A DNA stretch of 37,803 nt, taken from NCBI GenBank assembly GCA_016787345.1, contig JAEUUU010000129.1, positions 1 through 37,803 on the forward strand. The letters are read 5' to 3'. This DNA comes from Saprospiraceae bacterium (GTDB taxonomy: Bacteria > Bacteroidota > Bacteroidia > Chitinophagales > Saprospiraceae). The notes beneath the pieces are model-generated. The model saw only the letters and a list, made by a program, of their open reading frames with translations, was not told the origin of the DNA and did no database searches. This document shows positions 24,997 through 32,784 of the stretch, in pieces (position 1 is the stretch's first letter; each line of letters opens with the position of its first letter). The position numbers and the translations under genes are program-made.

Positions 24997-26433
24997 CTAC
25001 AACGCTTTTCCTTGGTAGAAATCGAGAATTTTGAGGCGGAAGAGGTAGTCGTATTTGGCGATGATGAGGTCGTTTTCGGCGATGTCAAAATTGTTTTTGG
25101 CGGTCGTGAGTTCGAGCGTATTGACAGCGCCGAGGGTGTGGCGTTTCTGGGCGTTTTCGTATGCGATACGCGTGGCGTCCACGGTTTTTTGGGCAGCAAC
25201 CAATTGAAGTCGGGCCGAACGGGCGTTGGCGATGGCCGTCTGGATATCGTTTTTTAATTGCTGGCGGGTCTGGTTGTCCTGCAACTGGGCATTGATCACG
25301 CCGAGCCGGGCTTGTTCCACGCCCAGGCGGACCCGGCCGTTCTGGTAAATAGGTATATTGATGCTCAGACCGATCCCCTGACCAAAGTTTTGGTCCAACT
25401 GGGTAAGGTAGGACACGTCGGACAGCGTGGTGTTGAAAGTCGGCTGGAAAAAACCGACTTCCACGATCTGGCCGCCTATTTCTACATTCTGGGTAATCTT
25501 CTGGTCGGGCCCCTGCGTGATGGTCGCTTTTTGAAAAGCCGTGGAGTAAAAGCTGTTCATATTGGCGCCCAGAGAAACCGTAGGCCAATAACTTGAGCGG
25601 GCCACTTTTACACCTTCTTCGGCTGCCTTGATGCGGAACGCCGCACTCTGGACGGAGGGCTGGGTATTCAGCGCCTGCTCGTATACCGGGCTGAGTGTCA
25701 GCACATCCGGGTTGGCGTCGGCGGGTATTTCAAACACCGGCCTTTCAACCTGCAGGTTGAAGTCGGGCTCGAGCTGGAGCAATTGTTTGAGGGTCAGGAA
25801 CGCCAGTTCGAGGTTGTTTTCAGCCACTACGACAGTTTGTTCTTCGCGGGCGATCTGTGCATCGAGGGTGTAGCGTTCGGCCCGGGGCATACTGCCGGCA
25901 TCGATCATTTTCAGAGTGGCGTCGAGTTGGCGGCGGCTCTGCGCAAGGCGTTCGCGGGCGCTTTCCAGCTGTTCCTGATTGAGCAGAATGGTCAGGTAGG
26001 CCTGGGCAATCTGCAGGGAAAGGTTATTGATCGTTTGGCTGGCATCCGCTTCGGAGGCTTTGAGGTTCCAGGAGGCCTGCTTGACCGAGTGGTGGATCTG
26101 ACCGCCATTAAAAAGCGGCACCCCGGCATTCAGGCCCACGCTGCTCTGGCCGATGGCCACAGTGCTGAACGCGTTGGTCGTGGGGTCGATGGTGCGGCCG
26201 AATTGCTCGCCCGCGCTGAACGAAGCGCTGACATTCGGCAAACGGGATGCTTTGGCCTGGCGTTCGCTCAGTTGGGCGGTGCGAACCGTCGCTTCGGCTT
26301 GTTTGACGCTCAGGTTGTTGTCGCGGGCATACTGGATGCACTGCTGGAGCGTCCAGACGTCCTGCGCGCCGGCGTTCAAAACGAAGCACAGCAGGAAGGC
26401 GGAGAGGGCGGTGATTTTCACCATACGTTTCAT
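24997..26433 (-). CDS. TolC-family outer-membrane efflux channel
   Basis: A protein of 478 residues from the ATG at 26433, which begins a signal peptide (MVKITALSAFLLCFVLNAGAQ). An earlier ATG at 26472 would give an odd 13-residue extension. Two homologous halves of helix-helix-strand type are seen: WTLQQCIQYARDNNLSVKQAEA starts the first, and PVYEQALNTQPSVQSAAFRIKAAEEGVKVARSSYWPTVSLGAN the second. This is the layout of TolC-like proteins. They trimerise into a channel through the outer membrane and periplasm and work with adaptors such as the MacA-like protein next in line. A near-consensus -7 box (TAACCTTG, 26484-26491) may drive transcription. The stop lies at the edge of the repeat block. 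Confidence 0.9.
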   Translation of the reverse strand: MKRMVKITALSAFLLCFVLNAGAQDVWTLQQCIQYARDNNLSVKQAEATVRTAQLSERQAKASRLPNVSASFSAGEQFGRTIDPTTNAFSTVAIGQSSVGLNAGVPLFNGGQIHHSVKQASWNLKASEADASQTINNLSLQIAQAYLTILLNQEQLESARERLAQSRRQLDATLKMIDAGSMPRAERYTLDAQIAREEQTVVVAENNLELAFLTLKQLLQLEPDFNLQVERPVFEIPADANPDVLTLSPVYEQALNTQPSVQSAAFRIKAAEEGVKVARSSYWPTVSLGANMNSFYSTAFQKATITQGPDQKITQNVEIGGQIVEVGFFQPTFNTTLSDVSYLTQLDQNFGQGIGLSINIPIYQNGRVRLGVEQARLGVINAQLQDNQTRQQLKNDIQTAIANARSARLQLVAAQKTVDATRIAYENAQKRHTLGAVNTLELTTAKNNFDIAENDLIIAKYDYLFRLKILDFYQGKAL

Positions 26434-26581
26434 ACGGAAAGAAAAGTTGATGGACCGGGCCATCGGATTCATTTTCACAGGCACAAGGTTACAGGGCCCG
26501 ACGACGGCCGGCGGTTTATTTTATATGAAGGATAAAAATCGGCAGATGAATAGGATGAAAATTCCGGTTGTCGGTTCCTGA

Positions 26582-28387
26582 CTAAAAGGGAAGTTTGGCC
26601 TCCTTCATCAAACGCGCCACTGGGTACACCCGGTGCGAGGGCTCGTACCAGGGCGAATGCCGGTACACCCAGTCGAGCTGTGCCGAGGCATCGGCTGCGA
26701 AAGTGGCGTCGGCTGCTTTTTTCTTTTCCAGCTCGGCTTTCACGTCGGGATTTTCTTTTAAAAACTGCGCAGCCAGGTCTTCGAACACATACGCGGAGAA
26801 ATATTCCTTTTGCATCAGCACGGGGTCGAAGAAATTCCAGGCAAACCAGGAATCGGGCGCCTGCGGTTCCAGGGTTTCGAGCAAATAGCGGTTGGCCGGC
26901 TGGTCGCAAAACACCACGTAATCGCCGGCGTGGAAGCGGCGTTTGGCCGTTTGGGTCTCTACTTTGAGGCCATAGTGGAAATAATGCCCTTCCCAGGCGT
27001 TGCGCGTCTGGAACTCGCCGAGGCGGTAGTTTTCCACTTCCAGTTCGACATCCTGGCTCAGGCGTTTCATCGCCACGCCGTTGAGTTCGAGGCGTTGTAC
27101 GACAGGTTCCCAGGCTTTGGGGATGATATAGGCAAGGGGTTTTTTGACCGAAAGAGAAGGTACGAACTGGTTGTAATACGGGATTTTTTTGGTGTATGGC
27201 TCGTTGCGGTCGTACCAAAGGCGCGGCAGCCCGCTCACGTCCGAAGGCTTGTATTTGGCCGTGTAGCCTTTGAATTCGAGCGAATCGATGTGGGTAAGGT
27301 CGGCTTTCCAGTCGAGCACAAACTCCTTCTTCTCCCGGGTCAGTTTCCAGGCGGCTTCCCGGGCGATGCGGAGTTCGGCGGCGTTTTCATCGATAAACCG
27401 GATGACGGTTTCCATAAACGCCCGCGTGCTGTGCACCCGGTCGGCAAAGGGTTTGAGCATGTGGGTTTCGGGCATAAAACCGATAGTATTCCACATCGCG
27501 GCATAGCCGGTGGAATAGCGGCCGTAGTCGCAAAAATCGCTGATGCCCTGGTCGGGCGTATCGCCGGGGCCATCGACGTAGGGTATCATTTCCCAACCCC
27601 GGCTGGCCATTTCGGCGTAGAGGTAGGGTTTCATTGTTTTTTGTAAAAAATCGCCGAGCGGGGCTTCCAGTTTGTTGTGCTGGGTGGCGATCAGGGTCAT
27701 GGTGTACTGATAATCAGCGCCGTTGGAAGTGTGGTTGTCGACAAACACGTCGGGCATCCAGGTCTGGAAGATCTGGTTGAAACTGCGGGCGTTGTACGAG
27801 TCGCACTTGACGAAGTCGCGGTTGAGGTCGTAGTTGCGGGCATTGCCCCGGAAGCCGTAGGACTCGGGTCCGTCCTGGTTGGCGCGGGTATAGGAATTGC
27901 GGTTGAGGCAGCCGTCGATGTTGTACACGGGGATGACTACGATCGCCAGGTGCTCCAGCACTTTCTGGCGGGCCGGGTCGTTGAGCAGGTCGCGCAGCAG
28001 CATCACGGTCGCGTCGATGCCCTCGGGTTCTCCGGGGTGTATGCCGTTGTTGATCAGCAGGATACGCCGGCCCGACTGGCGGATTTTCATCGGGTCGAAT
28101 TCGCCGTTGTGCGATACCACGGCCACGTGCAGGGGCAATCCGGCATCGGTCATGCCCGCGGTTTTTAATTGAAACATGCCGGGATGGGCGGCCGCCATTT
28201 TTTCGTAGCAGGCGATGGTTTCTTCGTAGGTAAGGGTCTGGTTGGGGTTGCTTTCGAACGGAATTTTAAAATCGGACATAGCGTGGTGGCGGTGAAGGGT
28301 GCAGGAAAGCGGGAAGAGCAGGAGCAACTGGCTCAACAGAACGAGCGGCAGCCTGCCGGCATGGATGTGTAGCGAAGGAAACGACAT
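26582..28387 (-). CDS. M14-family metallocarboxypeptidase, lipoprotein
   Basis: A protein of 601 residues from the ATG at 28387. A lipoprotein-type signal (LPLVLLSQLLLLFPLSC, Cys29) begins it. The zinc carboxypeptidase core has HPGEPEG (His117 and Glu120, zinc ligands), a substrate-binding RNYDLNRDF (185-192), DNHTSNG with the third zinc ligand His219, and catalytic Glu307 in GFMPETHM. These match M14 peptidases, which remove C-terminal or D-amino residues from peptides. The C-terminal ~250 residues are a family-specific extension with no motif I can name. It is probably anchored in the periplasm. A near-consensus box TACCTTTA lies at 28398-28405. Confidence 0.9.
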   Translation of the reverse strand: MSFPSLHIHAGRLPLVLLSQLLLLFPLSCTLHRHHAMSDFKIPFESNPNQTLTYEETIACYEKMAAAHPGMFQLKTAGMTDAGLPLHVAVVSHNGEFDPMKIRQSGRRILLINNGIHPGEPEGIDATVMLLRDLLNDPARQKVLEHLAIVVIPVYNIDGCLNRNSYTRANQDGPESYGFRGNARNYDLNRDFVKCDSYNARSFNQIFQTWMPDVFVDNHTSNGADYQYTMTLIATQHNKLEAPLGDFLQKTMKPYLYAEMASRGWEMIPYVDGPGDTPDQGISDFCDYGRYSTGYAAMWNTIGFMPETHMLKPFADRVHSTRAFMETVIRFIDENAAELRIAREAAWKLTREKKEFVLDWKADLTHIDSLEFKGYTAKYKPSDVSGLPRLWYDRNEPYTKKIPYYNQFVPSLSVKKPLAYIIPKAWEPVVQRLELNGVAMKRLSQDVELEVENYRLGEFQTRNAWEGHYFHYGLKVETQTAKRRFHAGDYVVFCDQPANRYLLETLEPQAPDSWFAWNFFDPVLMQKEYFSAYVFEDLAAQFLKENPDVKAELEKKKAADATFAADASAQLDWVYRHSPWYEPSHRVYPVARLMKEAKLPF

Positions 28388-28503
28388 AGGATGGGGGTAA
28401 AGGTAGGGCTTTGGATGGGATCGCCCAGCGATGGCCACCTTGGTTTTGCAGGGTTAAATGCCCATTTAAACGACCAATTAAGTGACAATCAAGGTAGCAT
28501 TAT

Positions 28504-28538
28504 TCGAATCCTCGCATCTTCAAATCCTCGCATCCTCC
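28504..28538 (+). repeat. AATCCTCGCATC repeat at 3' end of GNAT gene
   Basis: Two copies of AATCCTCGCATC(C/T)TC within 35 bases. The whole 35 bases match 31986-32020 with one mismatch. It ends two bases before the GNAT stop codon. Confidence 0.85.
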
Positions 28539-28540
28539 AA

Positions 28541-29047
28541 TTATATCTCCATCTCAAACATCCCCAACACCACCGTACTGTAATGGCTGGGCAGCGCCGC
28601 CGGATTGGCCGGTCGTTCCACCCCCAGGAAGCGGAAGCCGCAGTGCTCGTACAGCGTTTTCAGGCGCAGATTGTCGGCCCAGGTGTCGAGCCGGAGGTAT
28701 TTTTTACCCAAAGCCCGGCCGTGGTGTTTGGCCCATTCCACGATCGCCGCCACAAAATTGCGCCCCCGGAAATCGGGGTTGGTCGCAATACGATGCAGGT
28801 ACACCGAAGGGTCCCTGTCGCGTTCGCCCCAGATGTGCGGGTCGGAATAAGCCACCAGAAATACGCAGGCGATCTGCCCCTCCACCACGATCTTCCAGAT
28901 ACAGCCGGCTGCCAGCTCCGCTTCCACCCGCGCGCGTTCAAAGGGCAGCCAGTATTGGTCCGACACGGCCTTCTGATGCGCGATGGCGTGGTCGTAAAGA
29001 ACAAAAATGGCGTCGATATCGGCCGGGAGGGCAGGGAGAAATTGCAT
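28541..29047 (-). CDS. GNAT-family N-acetyltransferase
   Basis: A protein of 168 residues from the ATG at 29047; the frame extends further, but the extra sequence is repeat DNA. Motif A is HRIATNPDFRGRNFVAAIVEWA (acetyl-CoA pyrophosphate loop, RGRNFV), preceded by the beta-4 strand and followed by YLRLDTWADNLRLKTLYEHCGFRFLG (motif B). This is the standard GNAT fold, which moves acetyl from acetyl-CoA to an amine; the substrate is unknown. The gene is bracketed by two different repeats, AATCCTCGCATC at the 3' end and TGAGGGTTGA at the 5' end. It may be the last gene of the DinB and PNPOx operon, 97 bases away. Confidence 0.9.
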   Translation of the reverse strand: MQFLPALPADIDAIFVLYDHAIAHQKAVSDQYWLPFERARVEAELAAGCIWKIVVEGQIACVFLVAYSDPHIWGERDRDPSVYLHRIATNPDFRGRNFVAAIVEWAKHHGRALGKKYLRLDTWADNLRLKTLYEHCGFRFLGVERPANPAALPSHYSTVVLGMFEMEI

Positions 29048-29049
29048 AT

Positions 29050-29126
29050 TGAGGGTTGATGAGGGTTGATGAGGGTTGATGAGGTTGATAAAAGGGTTGT
29101 TTCCGCACTGAGGTATTAACGCGGCG
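29050..29126 (+). repeat. TGAGGGTTGA tandem repeat and GGGTTGTT core, 5' of GNAT gene
   Basis: GAGGGTTGAT repeats three times (29051-29080), then GAGGTTGAT, then AAAAGGGTTGTTTCCGCACT. The last part resembles the AAAGGGTTGTTGCTGCTCTC core of other repeat blocks. The mRNA leader of the GNAT gene is made of this DNA. Confidence 0.85.
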
Positions 29127-29143
29127 GACTTCACCGAAGCTGC

Positions 29144-29785
29144 CTAAAACCGGTTCAGCACATATTCCGGCACTTGCAGTTCCGGACCGGCTTCGTCGGC
29201 CACGGGCGCATCGGCGCGGAGGCGCAGGGGCAAAACGCCGGCCCAAACCGGCAAATCCAGGTCTTCGGGGTCGTCGACAACACCGTGCGCCCTGAATTTG
29301 ACGGATGCCTCCTCGATGTCGATAGCAATGAACATAGTCTTTTTCATGTCGCTTTCATCCGGGCGCCGGGCATCGGACCAGCGACCGGGCATGATGTGCT
29401 CCACAAAGCGCTCGGCGGCCAGCCAGCGCTCCTGGTCCGATTCCACGAGGCGGGTTTTGCCGAAGGCGACCACCGAACGATAATTCATCGAATGGTGAAA
29501 CACCGACCGGGCCAGCACCAGTCCGTCGACCAGGGTCACGTTGAGGCAAACCGGGATGCCTTTGGCCATTTGCCGGAAAAAATGACTGCCCACCGAACCG
29601 TGCAGGTAAAGGGTATTGCCCGAGCGGCAATACGAGGTGGGTAAAATAAAAGGCTGGCCATCCAGTTCGAAAGCCACCTGGCACACCAGACCTTCATCGA
29701 AAATAGCGTCGCGGCTGGCCGGATCGAAATCGTAACGTTTCGGGTAATAACGGCTGCCCTCGGTGCGGGTTTGTTTTGTTTTCAT
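29144..29785 (-). CDS. Pyridoxamine-phosphate-oxidase-fold (NimA-like) flavoprotein
   Basis: A 213-residue soluble protein of the FMN-binding split barrel. Recognised parts are CQVAFELDGQPFILPTSYCRSGNTLYLHGSVGSHFFRQMAKG, then VCLNVTLVDGLVLARSVFHHSMNYRSVVAFGKTRLVES, which match the NimA/PNPOx-like family. Members bind FMN, and some reduce nitro or other groups; true PdxH is longer and has other marks. It begins ten bases after the DinB gene, with both in one operon. The MocR-type regulator is divergent from this operon, which suggests control by pyridoxal phosphate status. Confidence 0.85.
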   Translation of the reverse strand: MKTKQTRTEGSRYYPKRYDFDPASRDAIFDEGLVCQVAFELDGQPFILPTSYCRSGNTLYLHGSVGSHFFRQMAKGIPVCLNVTLVDGLVLARSVFHHSMNYRSVVAFGKTRLVESDQERWLAAERFVEHIMPGRWSDARRPDESDMKKTMFIAIDIEEASVKFRAHGVVDDPEDLDLPVWAGVLPLRLRADAPVADEAGPELQVPEYVLNRF

Positions 29786-29795
29786 AGCGGAATAT

Positions 29796-30323
29796 TCAAT
29801 TTGTCGCCACCAGCGGGAAGTAGCGTTCTTCCATAACTTTCAAATGGTGCATCTGGTGGCCAACCAGCAGAAAACCCATGGCCAGCACCGGCAATTCGGA
29901 ATTGAAAGCGAATCCTGTGCGGCGGAGTGCGGCTTCATCGAACGATTCAAACAGGAGAACGGTACTGGCGCGCACGGCCCGCAATTCGGTCAGCAGGGCA
30001 TCCATCGAACGGCGGCTGGCGCCGGCGGCATCGGCAAAATGGTTTTCGTCGTAGCCGGGCAGGCGGGTGTCGTCGTTGCGCGCAAAACGCAGGGCGCGGT
30101 AGGCAAAAATCCGTTCGGTATCAATGATGTGCTGAAACAGGTCGTGCAGCGTCCATTTGCCCGGCTCGTACACCCGATGCCCGATGGCGCGGATTTTGTC
30201 GAGGTCGAGCGCGTCGAGCGCCGCGACACTCTGGCGGAAGGCTTCGGAGAGTTCGACGTCGTCGACCTGATCGATGTAGCGGTCGAAGTAGCAGGGTTGC
30301 CAGGAAAGAGTTGACTTTTTCAT
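29796..30323 (-). CDS. DinB-family protein
   Basis: A 175-residue four-helix protein of the DinB/YfiT fold, with metal-ligand histidines in WTLHDLFQHIIDTERIFAYRALRFARND (His in LHDL and FQHI) and GHQMHHLKVMEERY near the C-terminus. Many DinB proteins bind a divalent metal and act as thiol-dependent transferases or in stress responses; the substrate is unknown. A minus-strand -7 box (30342-30349) is 19 bases upstream of the ATG. The gene heads the operon with the PNPOx-like gene. Confidence 0.9.
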   Translation of the reverse strand: MKKSTLSWQPCYFDRYIDQVDDVELSEAFRQSVAALDALDLDKIRAIGHRVYEPGKWTLHDLFQHIIDTERIFAYRALRFARNDDTRLPGYDENHFADAAGASRRSMDALLTELRAVRASTVLLFESFDEAALRRTGFAFNSELPVLAMGFLLVGHQMHHLKVMEERYFPLVATN

Positions 30324-30341
30324 AAAGAATTGTTTTCAGGA

Positions 30342-30349
30342 CAAAGTTA
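30342..30349 (-). promoter_or_regulatory. -7 promoter box for DinB operon, TAACTTTG
   Basis: A perfect TAnnTTTG match on the minus strand, 19 bases upstream of the ATG at 30323. It faces away from the MocR promoter. Confidence 0.6.
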
Positions 30350-30358
30350 TTGGACTGG

Positions 30359-30378
30359 CGGACTACCCGGGTCGTCCG
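30359..30378. promoter_or_regulatory. Possible MocR operator, 20-bp near-palindrome
   Basis: CGGACTACCCGGGTCGTCCG is symmetric apart from one base pair. CGGACTA recurs inverted at 30395-30401 (TAGTCCG), and GGACT recurs at 30352-30356. It lies between the two divergent -7 boxes, where a self-regulating MocR protein would bind. Assigning it to this regulator is inference. Confidence 0.45.
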
Positions 30379-30427
30379 GTTTTTAAAAAACAAATAGTCC
30401 GGATAACTGATTTCAGAGACGCCGGCA

Positions 30428-30435
30428 TAGCTTTG
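30428..30435 (+). promoter_or_regulatory. -7 promoter box for MocR gene, TAGCTTTG
   Basis: A perfect TAnnTTTG match, 23 bases upstream of the ATG at 30458. Confidence 0.6.
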
Positions 30436-30457
30436 CGCTGTTGAAAATTTGCCTGGT

Positions 30458-31918
30458 ATGCTGCCTTTCGCCACCTTGTTGAACATTGATAAAAGCCTTG
30501 CAACGCCTGTTTTTCTGCAAATCGCAAACGGTTTGAGCGATCAAATCCGCAGGGGGGTGGTGTCGGCTGGCACGCAATTGCCCGGCACCCGGGTGATGTC
30601 GGAGTTGCTGGGCGTCCATCGGAAAACCGTGGTGGCGGCCTACGACGAACTACTTTCCCAGGGCTGGCTCGAAGCGAAGCAGTCGCGCGGCACCTTCGTG
30701 AGCGCCAAACTGCCCGATATCCGGCCGCAATCCTTCCGAACCGTTCCAGCGCCAAATGCTCCGTCGCAGCAGCCTGGCTATCGTTTTCAAGCCAACCCCT
30801 TGCTCTCGCTGCCGGCCTCCAAAGGCTCCAATGCCCTGGCTTTCGACGACGGCTTCCCCGACGTGCGCATCGCCCCCTGGGAAGCCCTGAGCCGTGCCTA
30901 CCGGACGGCTTTGCGACAGGGTTTTCGCAAAAATCTGCTGTTTTACGGCGAAACTACGGGCGAGCCCTCGCTTCGGACAACGCTCTGCGATTACCTCCGC
31001 GACAGCCGGGCGCTGCCTATAACGGTCGATAACCTGCTGATTACGCGCGGCACCATGATGGCCATTCACCTGGCCGTGCAGTGTATTGTGGCGCCGGGAG
31101 AGGTGGTGGTAGTAGGAGAGGTGTCGTACGCGTCCTGCAACCTGATTATCCGCGAGCGCGGCGCGCAACTGCTGACGGTGCCTGTGGACGAGTACGGCAT
31201 CGACGTGGAAGCCATTGCCCGGCTCTGTGAAAAGCAGCCGGTGCGGATGGTTTACGTGACGCCGCACCATCAGCACCCCACCACCGTGATTATGCCCGCG
31301 GAGCGCAGGGTGCGTTTGCTTCAACTGGCGCAGCAATACGGCTTTTGTATTCTGGAAGACGATTACGACTATGATTTTCACTACGACAGCAGCCCCATTC
31401 TGCCACTGGCCGCGGCCGATCCGGGCCGGCACGTGGTGTATGTCGGGTCGTTGAGCAAAGTTTTCTCCCCCGCTTTGCGCATCGGATACGTGGTCGCTCC
31501 TGCCGAACTGATTAACGCAATGGCCCATTTCCGGCGTATCATCGACCGCCAGGGCGACAACCTGCTGGAAGCGGCGGTGGCGACGCTGTTTCGGGACGGC
31601 GATATGCAGCGACATTTGCGCAAGGCGCAAAAAATCTACCACGGCCGCCGCGATCTGTTCTGCGAACGACTAAAAACGGAACTCGGTCATTGGATTGAAT
31701 TTTCAAGGCCCACTGGCGGACTGGCAGTTTGGGCGCGCTTCGACCCGGTCATCCCGCTGGCCAAACTGGCCCAACGGTGCCGCGAACGGGGGCTTTGGCT
31801 TTCCGACGGCACGCCCTACGGCATCCATTTGAATGCGACGCGCCTGGGCTTCGGCTCCGTCAACGAATCGGAAATTGCGCAGGGTATCGATATTTTAAAA
31901 AAAGCAGCGTCGGAATAA
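30458..31918 (+). CDS. MocR/PdxR-type regulator (GntR HTH + aminotransferase)
   Basis: A protein of 486 residues from the ATG at 30458; a TTG three codons earlier is less likely. The N-terminal winged helix (15-80: VFLQIANGLSDQIRRGVV, then ELLGVHRKTVVAAYDELLSQGWLEA and RGTFV) is GntR-like. The rest is a class I aminotransferase domain with YGETTGEP, TRGTMMAI, LEDDYDYDF (the Asp that holds the PLP pyridine nitrogen) and SLSKVFSPALRIGY with PLP-binding Lys334. MocR regulators sense pyridoxal phosphate or amino compounds. Its divergent neighbours (DinB and PNPOx-like) are the probable targets, with a near-palindrome in the shared promoter region. Confidence 0.92.
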   Translation: MLPFATLLNIDKSLATPVFLQIANGLSDQIRRGVVSAGTQLPGTRVMSELLGVHRKTVVAAYDELLSQGWLEAKQSRGTFVSAKLPDIRPQSFRTVPAPNAPSQQPGYRFQANPLLSLPASKGSNALAFDDGFPDVRIAPWEALSRAYRTALRQGFRKNLLFYGETTGEPSLRTTLCDYLRDSRALPITVDNLLITRGTMMAIHLAVQCIVAPGEVVVVGEVSYASCNLIIRERGAQLLTVPVDEYGIDVEAIARLCEKQPVRMVYVTPHHQHPTTVIMPAERRVRLLQLAQQYGFCILEDDYDYDFHYDSSPILPLAAADPGRHVVYVGSLSKVFSPALRIGYVVAPAELINAMAHFRRIIDRQGDNLLEAAVATLFRDGDMQRHLRKAQKIYHGRRDLFCERLKTELGHWIEFSRPTGGLAVWARFDPVIPLAKLAQRCRERGLWLSDGTPYGIHLNATRLGFGSVNESEIAQGIDILKKAASE

Positions 31919-31985
31919 TTGCCCCTTGCGAGTAAAAAACATCTTCCTCACCTGCCAGTTGCCGGGAGCAGAAATAACCCTTTTC

Positions 31986-32020
31986 TCGAATCCTCGCATC
32001 CTCAAATCCTCGCATCCTCC
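31986..32020 (+). repeat. AATCCTCGCATC repeat at 3' end of response regulator gene
   Basis: Matches 28504-28538 at 34 of 35 positions. Bases 31965-31985 before it (GAGCAGAAATAACCCTTTTC) are the inverted form of the AAAAGGGTTGTT core with a few changes. It ends four bases before the regulator's stop codon. Confidence 0.85.
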
Positions 32021-32024
32021 TCCA

Positions 32025-32699
32025 TCACCTTCCATTCAGGGTCACCAGGCCGTGCTGAATGGCGTACACCACCAATCCGGCGGCGTTGCGGCAACCGAGT
32101 TTGCTCAACAGGTTGTTGCGATGGCCTTCGGCGGTTCGGGTGGATATAAAGAGTTTTTCACCGATTTCCTGGGCCGTGTATTCTTCACAAATCAGTTGAA
32201 GCACCTCGCGTTCCCGGCTTGTCAGCGCTGTAGCAGGGTCGGTCGCCTGTGTCGGCGAGGACTTGTCCATCATACTTTCCCGAATGACCTCCATGACCAT
32301 GGCGTTGTAGTAAAAACCGCGTTCACGTACCTGCCGGATGGTTTCGACCACTTCGTCGGGGTGCGCGTTTTTGCCCAGATAACTGGCCGCCCCGATTTCT
32401 ATCATATTGAGAATAAAAGCTTTACTGACGTGCGACGACAGAACGATGATCTGTATCGAAGGAAATTGCTCGCGAATAATCCGGGCTGCCTCGACGCCGC
32501 CCATGACCGGCATTTTCAGGTCGAGCAGGAGCACCTCGGGCGGATCGGGCACGGCGTGTATTTTATCGAGCAGATCTTCGCCGTTTTCCGCTTCGAGCAG
32601 CACCTGAATATCGGGGTAATCCTGCAGGATGAGTCGCATACCTCGGCGAAACAGCGCCTCGTCGTCGGCAATAGCCAGGGAGATGGGTTGATTGTCCAT
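32025..32699 (-). CDS. NarL/LuxR-type response regulator
   Basis: A 224-residue regulator. The receiver domain (1-125) has the acidic pair Asp12-Asp13, phospho-acceptor Asp60 (LLLDLKMP), the Thr/Ser switch (VLSSH) and Lys110 (YLGKNAH). The C-terminal LuxR-type helix-turn-helix (158-220) is ALTSREREVLQLI...TAQEIGEKLFISTRTAEGHRNNLLSKLG. It should be phosphorylated by the histidine kinase just upstream and bind DNA as a dimer. Between the two genes lies an 82-base hairpin-forming repeat. The gene is bracketed by the same two repeats as the GNAT gene. Confidence 0.93.
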   Translation of the reverse strand: MDNQPISLAIADDEALFRRGMRLILQDYPDIQVLLEAENGEDLLDKIHAVPDPPEVLLLDLKMPVMGGVEAARIIREQFPSIQIIVLSSHVSKAFILNMIEIGAASYLGKNAHPDEVVETIRQVRERGFYYNAMVMEVIRESMMDKSSPTQATDPATALTSREREVLQLICEEYTAQEIGEKLFISTRTAEGHRNNLLSKLGCRNAAGLVVYAIQHGLVTLNGR

Positions 32700-32716
32700 G
32701 AGGAATAGAAGATAAA

Positions 32717-32784
32717 TAGGGTTGATGAGGGTTGATAGGGTTTATTAGGTTGATAAACCCTTTCAACACCCTCATCAACCCTTA
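32717..32784 (-). repeat. GGGTTGATGAGGGTTGAT inverted repeat between kinase and regulator genes
   Basis: The left part GGGTTGATGAGGGTTGAT is the inverted copy, with small changes, of the right part near 32762-32781. At its centre GGGTTTAT and ATAAACCC form a perfect 8-bp stem. The repeat contains the kinase's TAA stop (32782-32784) and could act as an attenuator, a processing site or an RNA-stability element in the operon mRNA. Confidence 0.8.
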
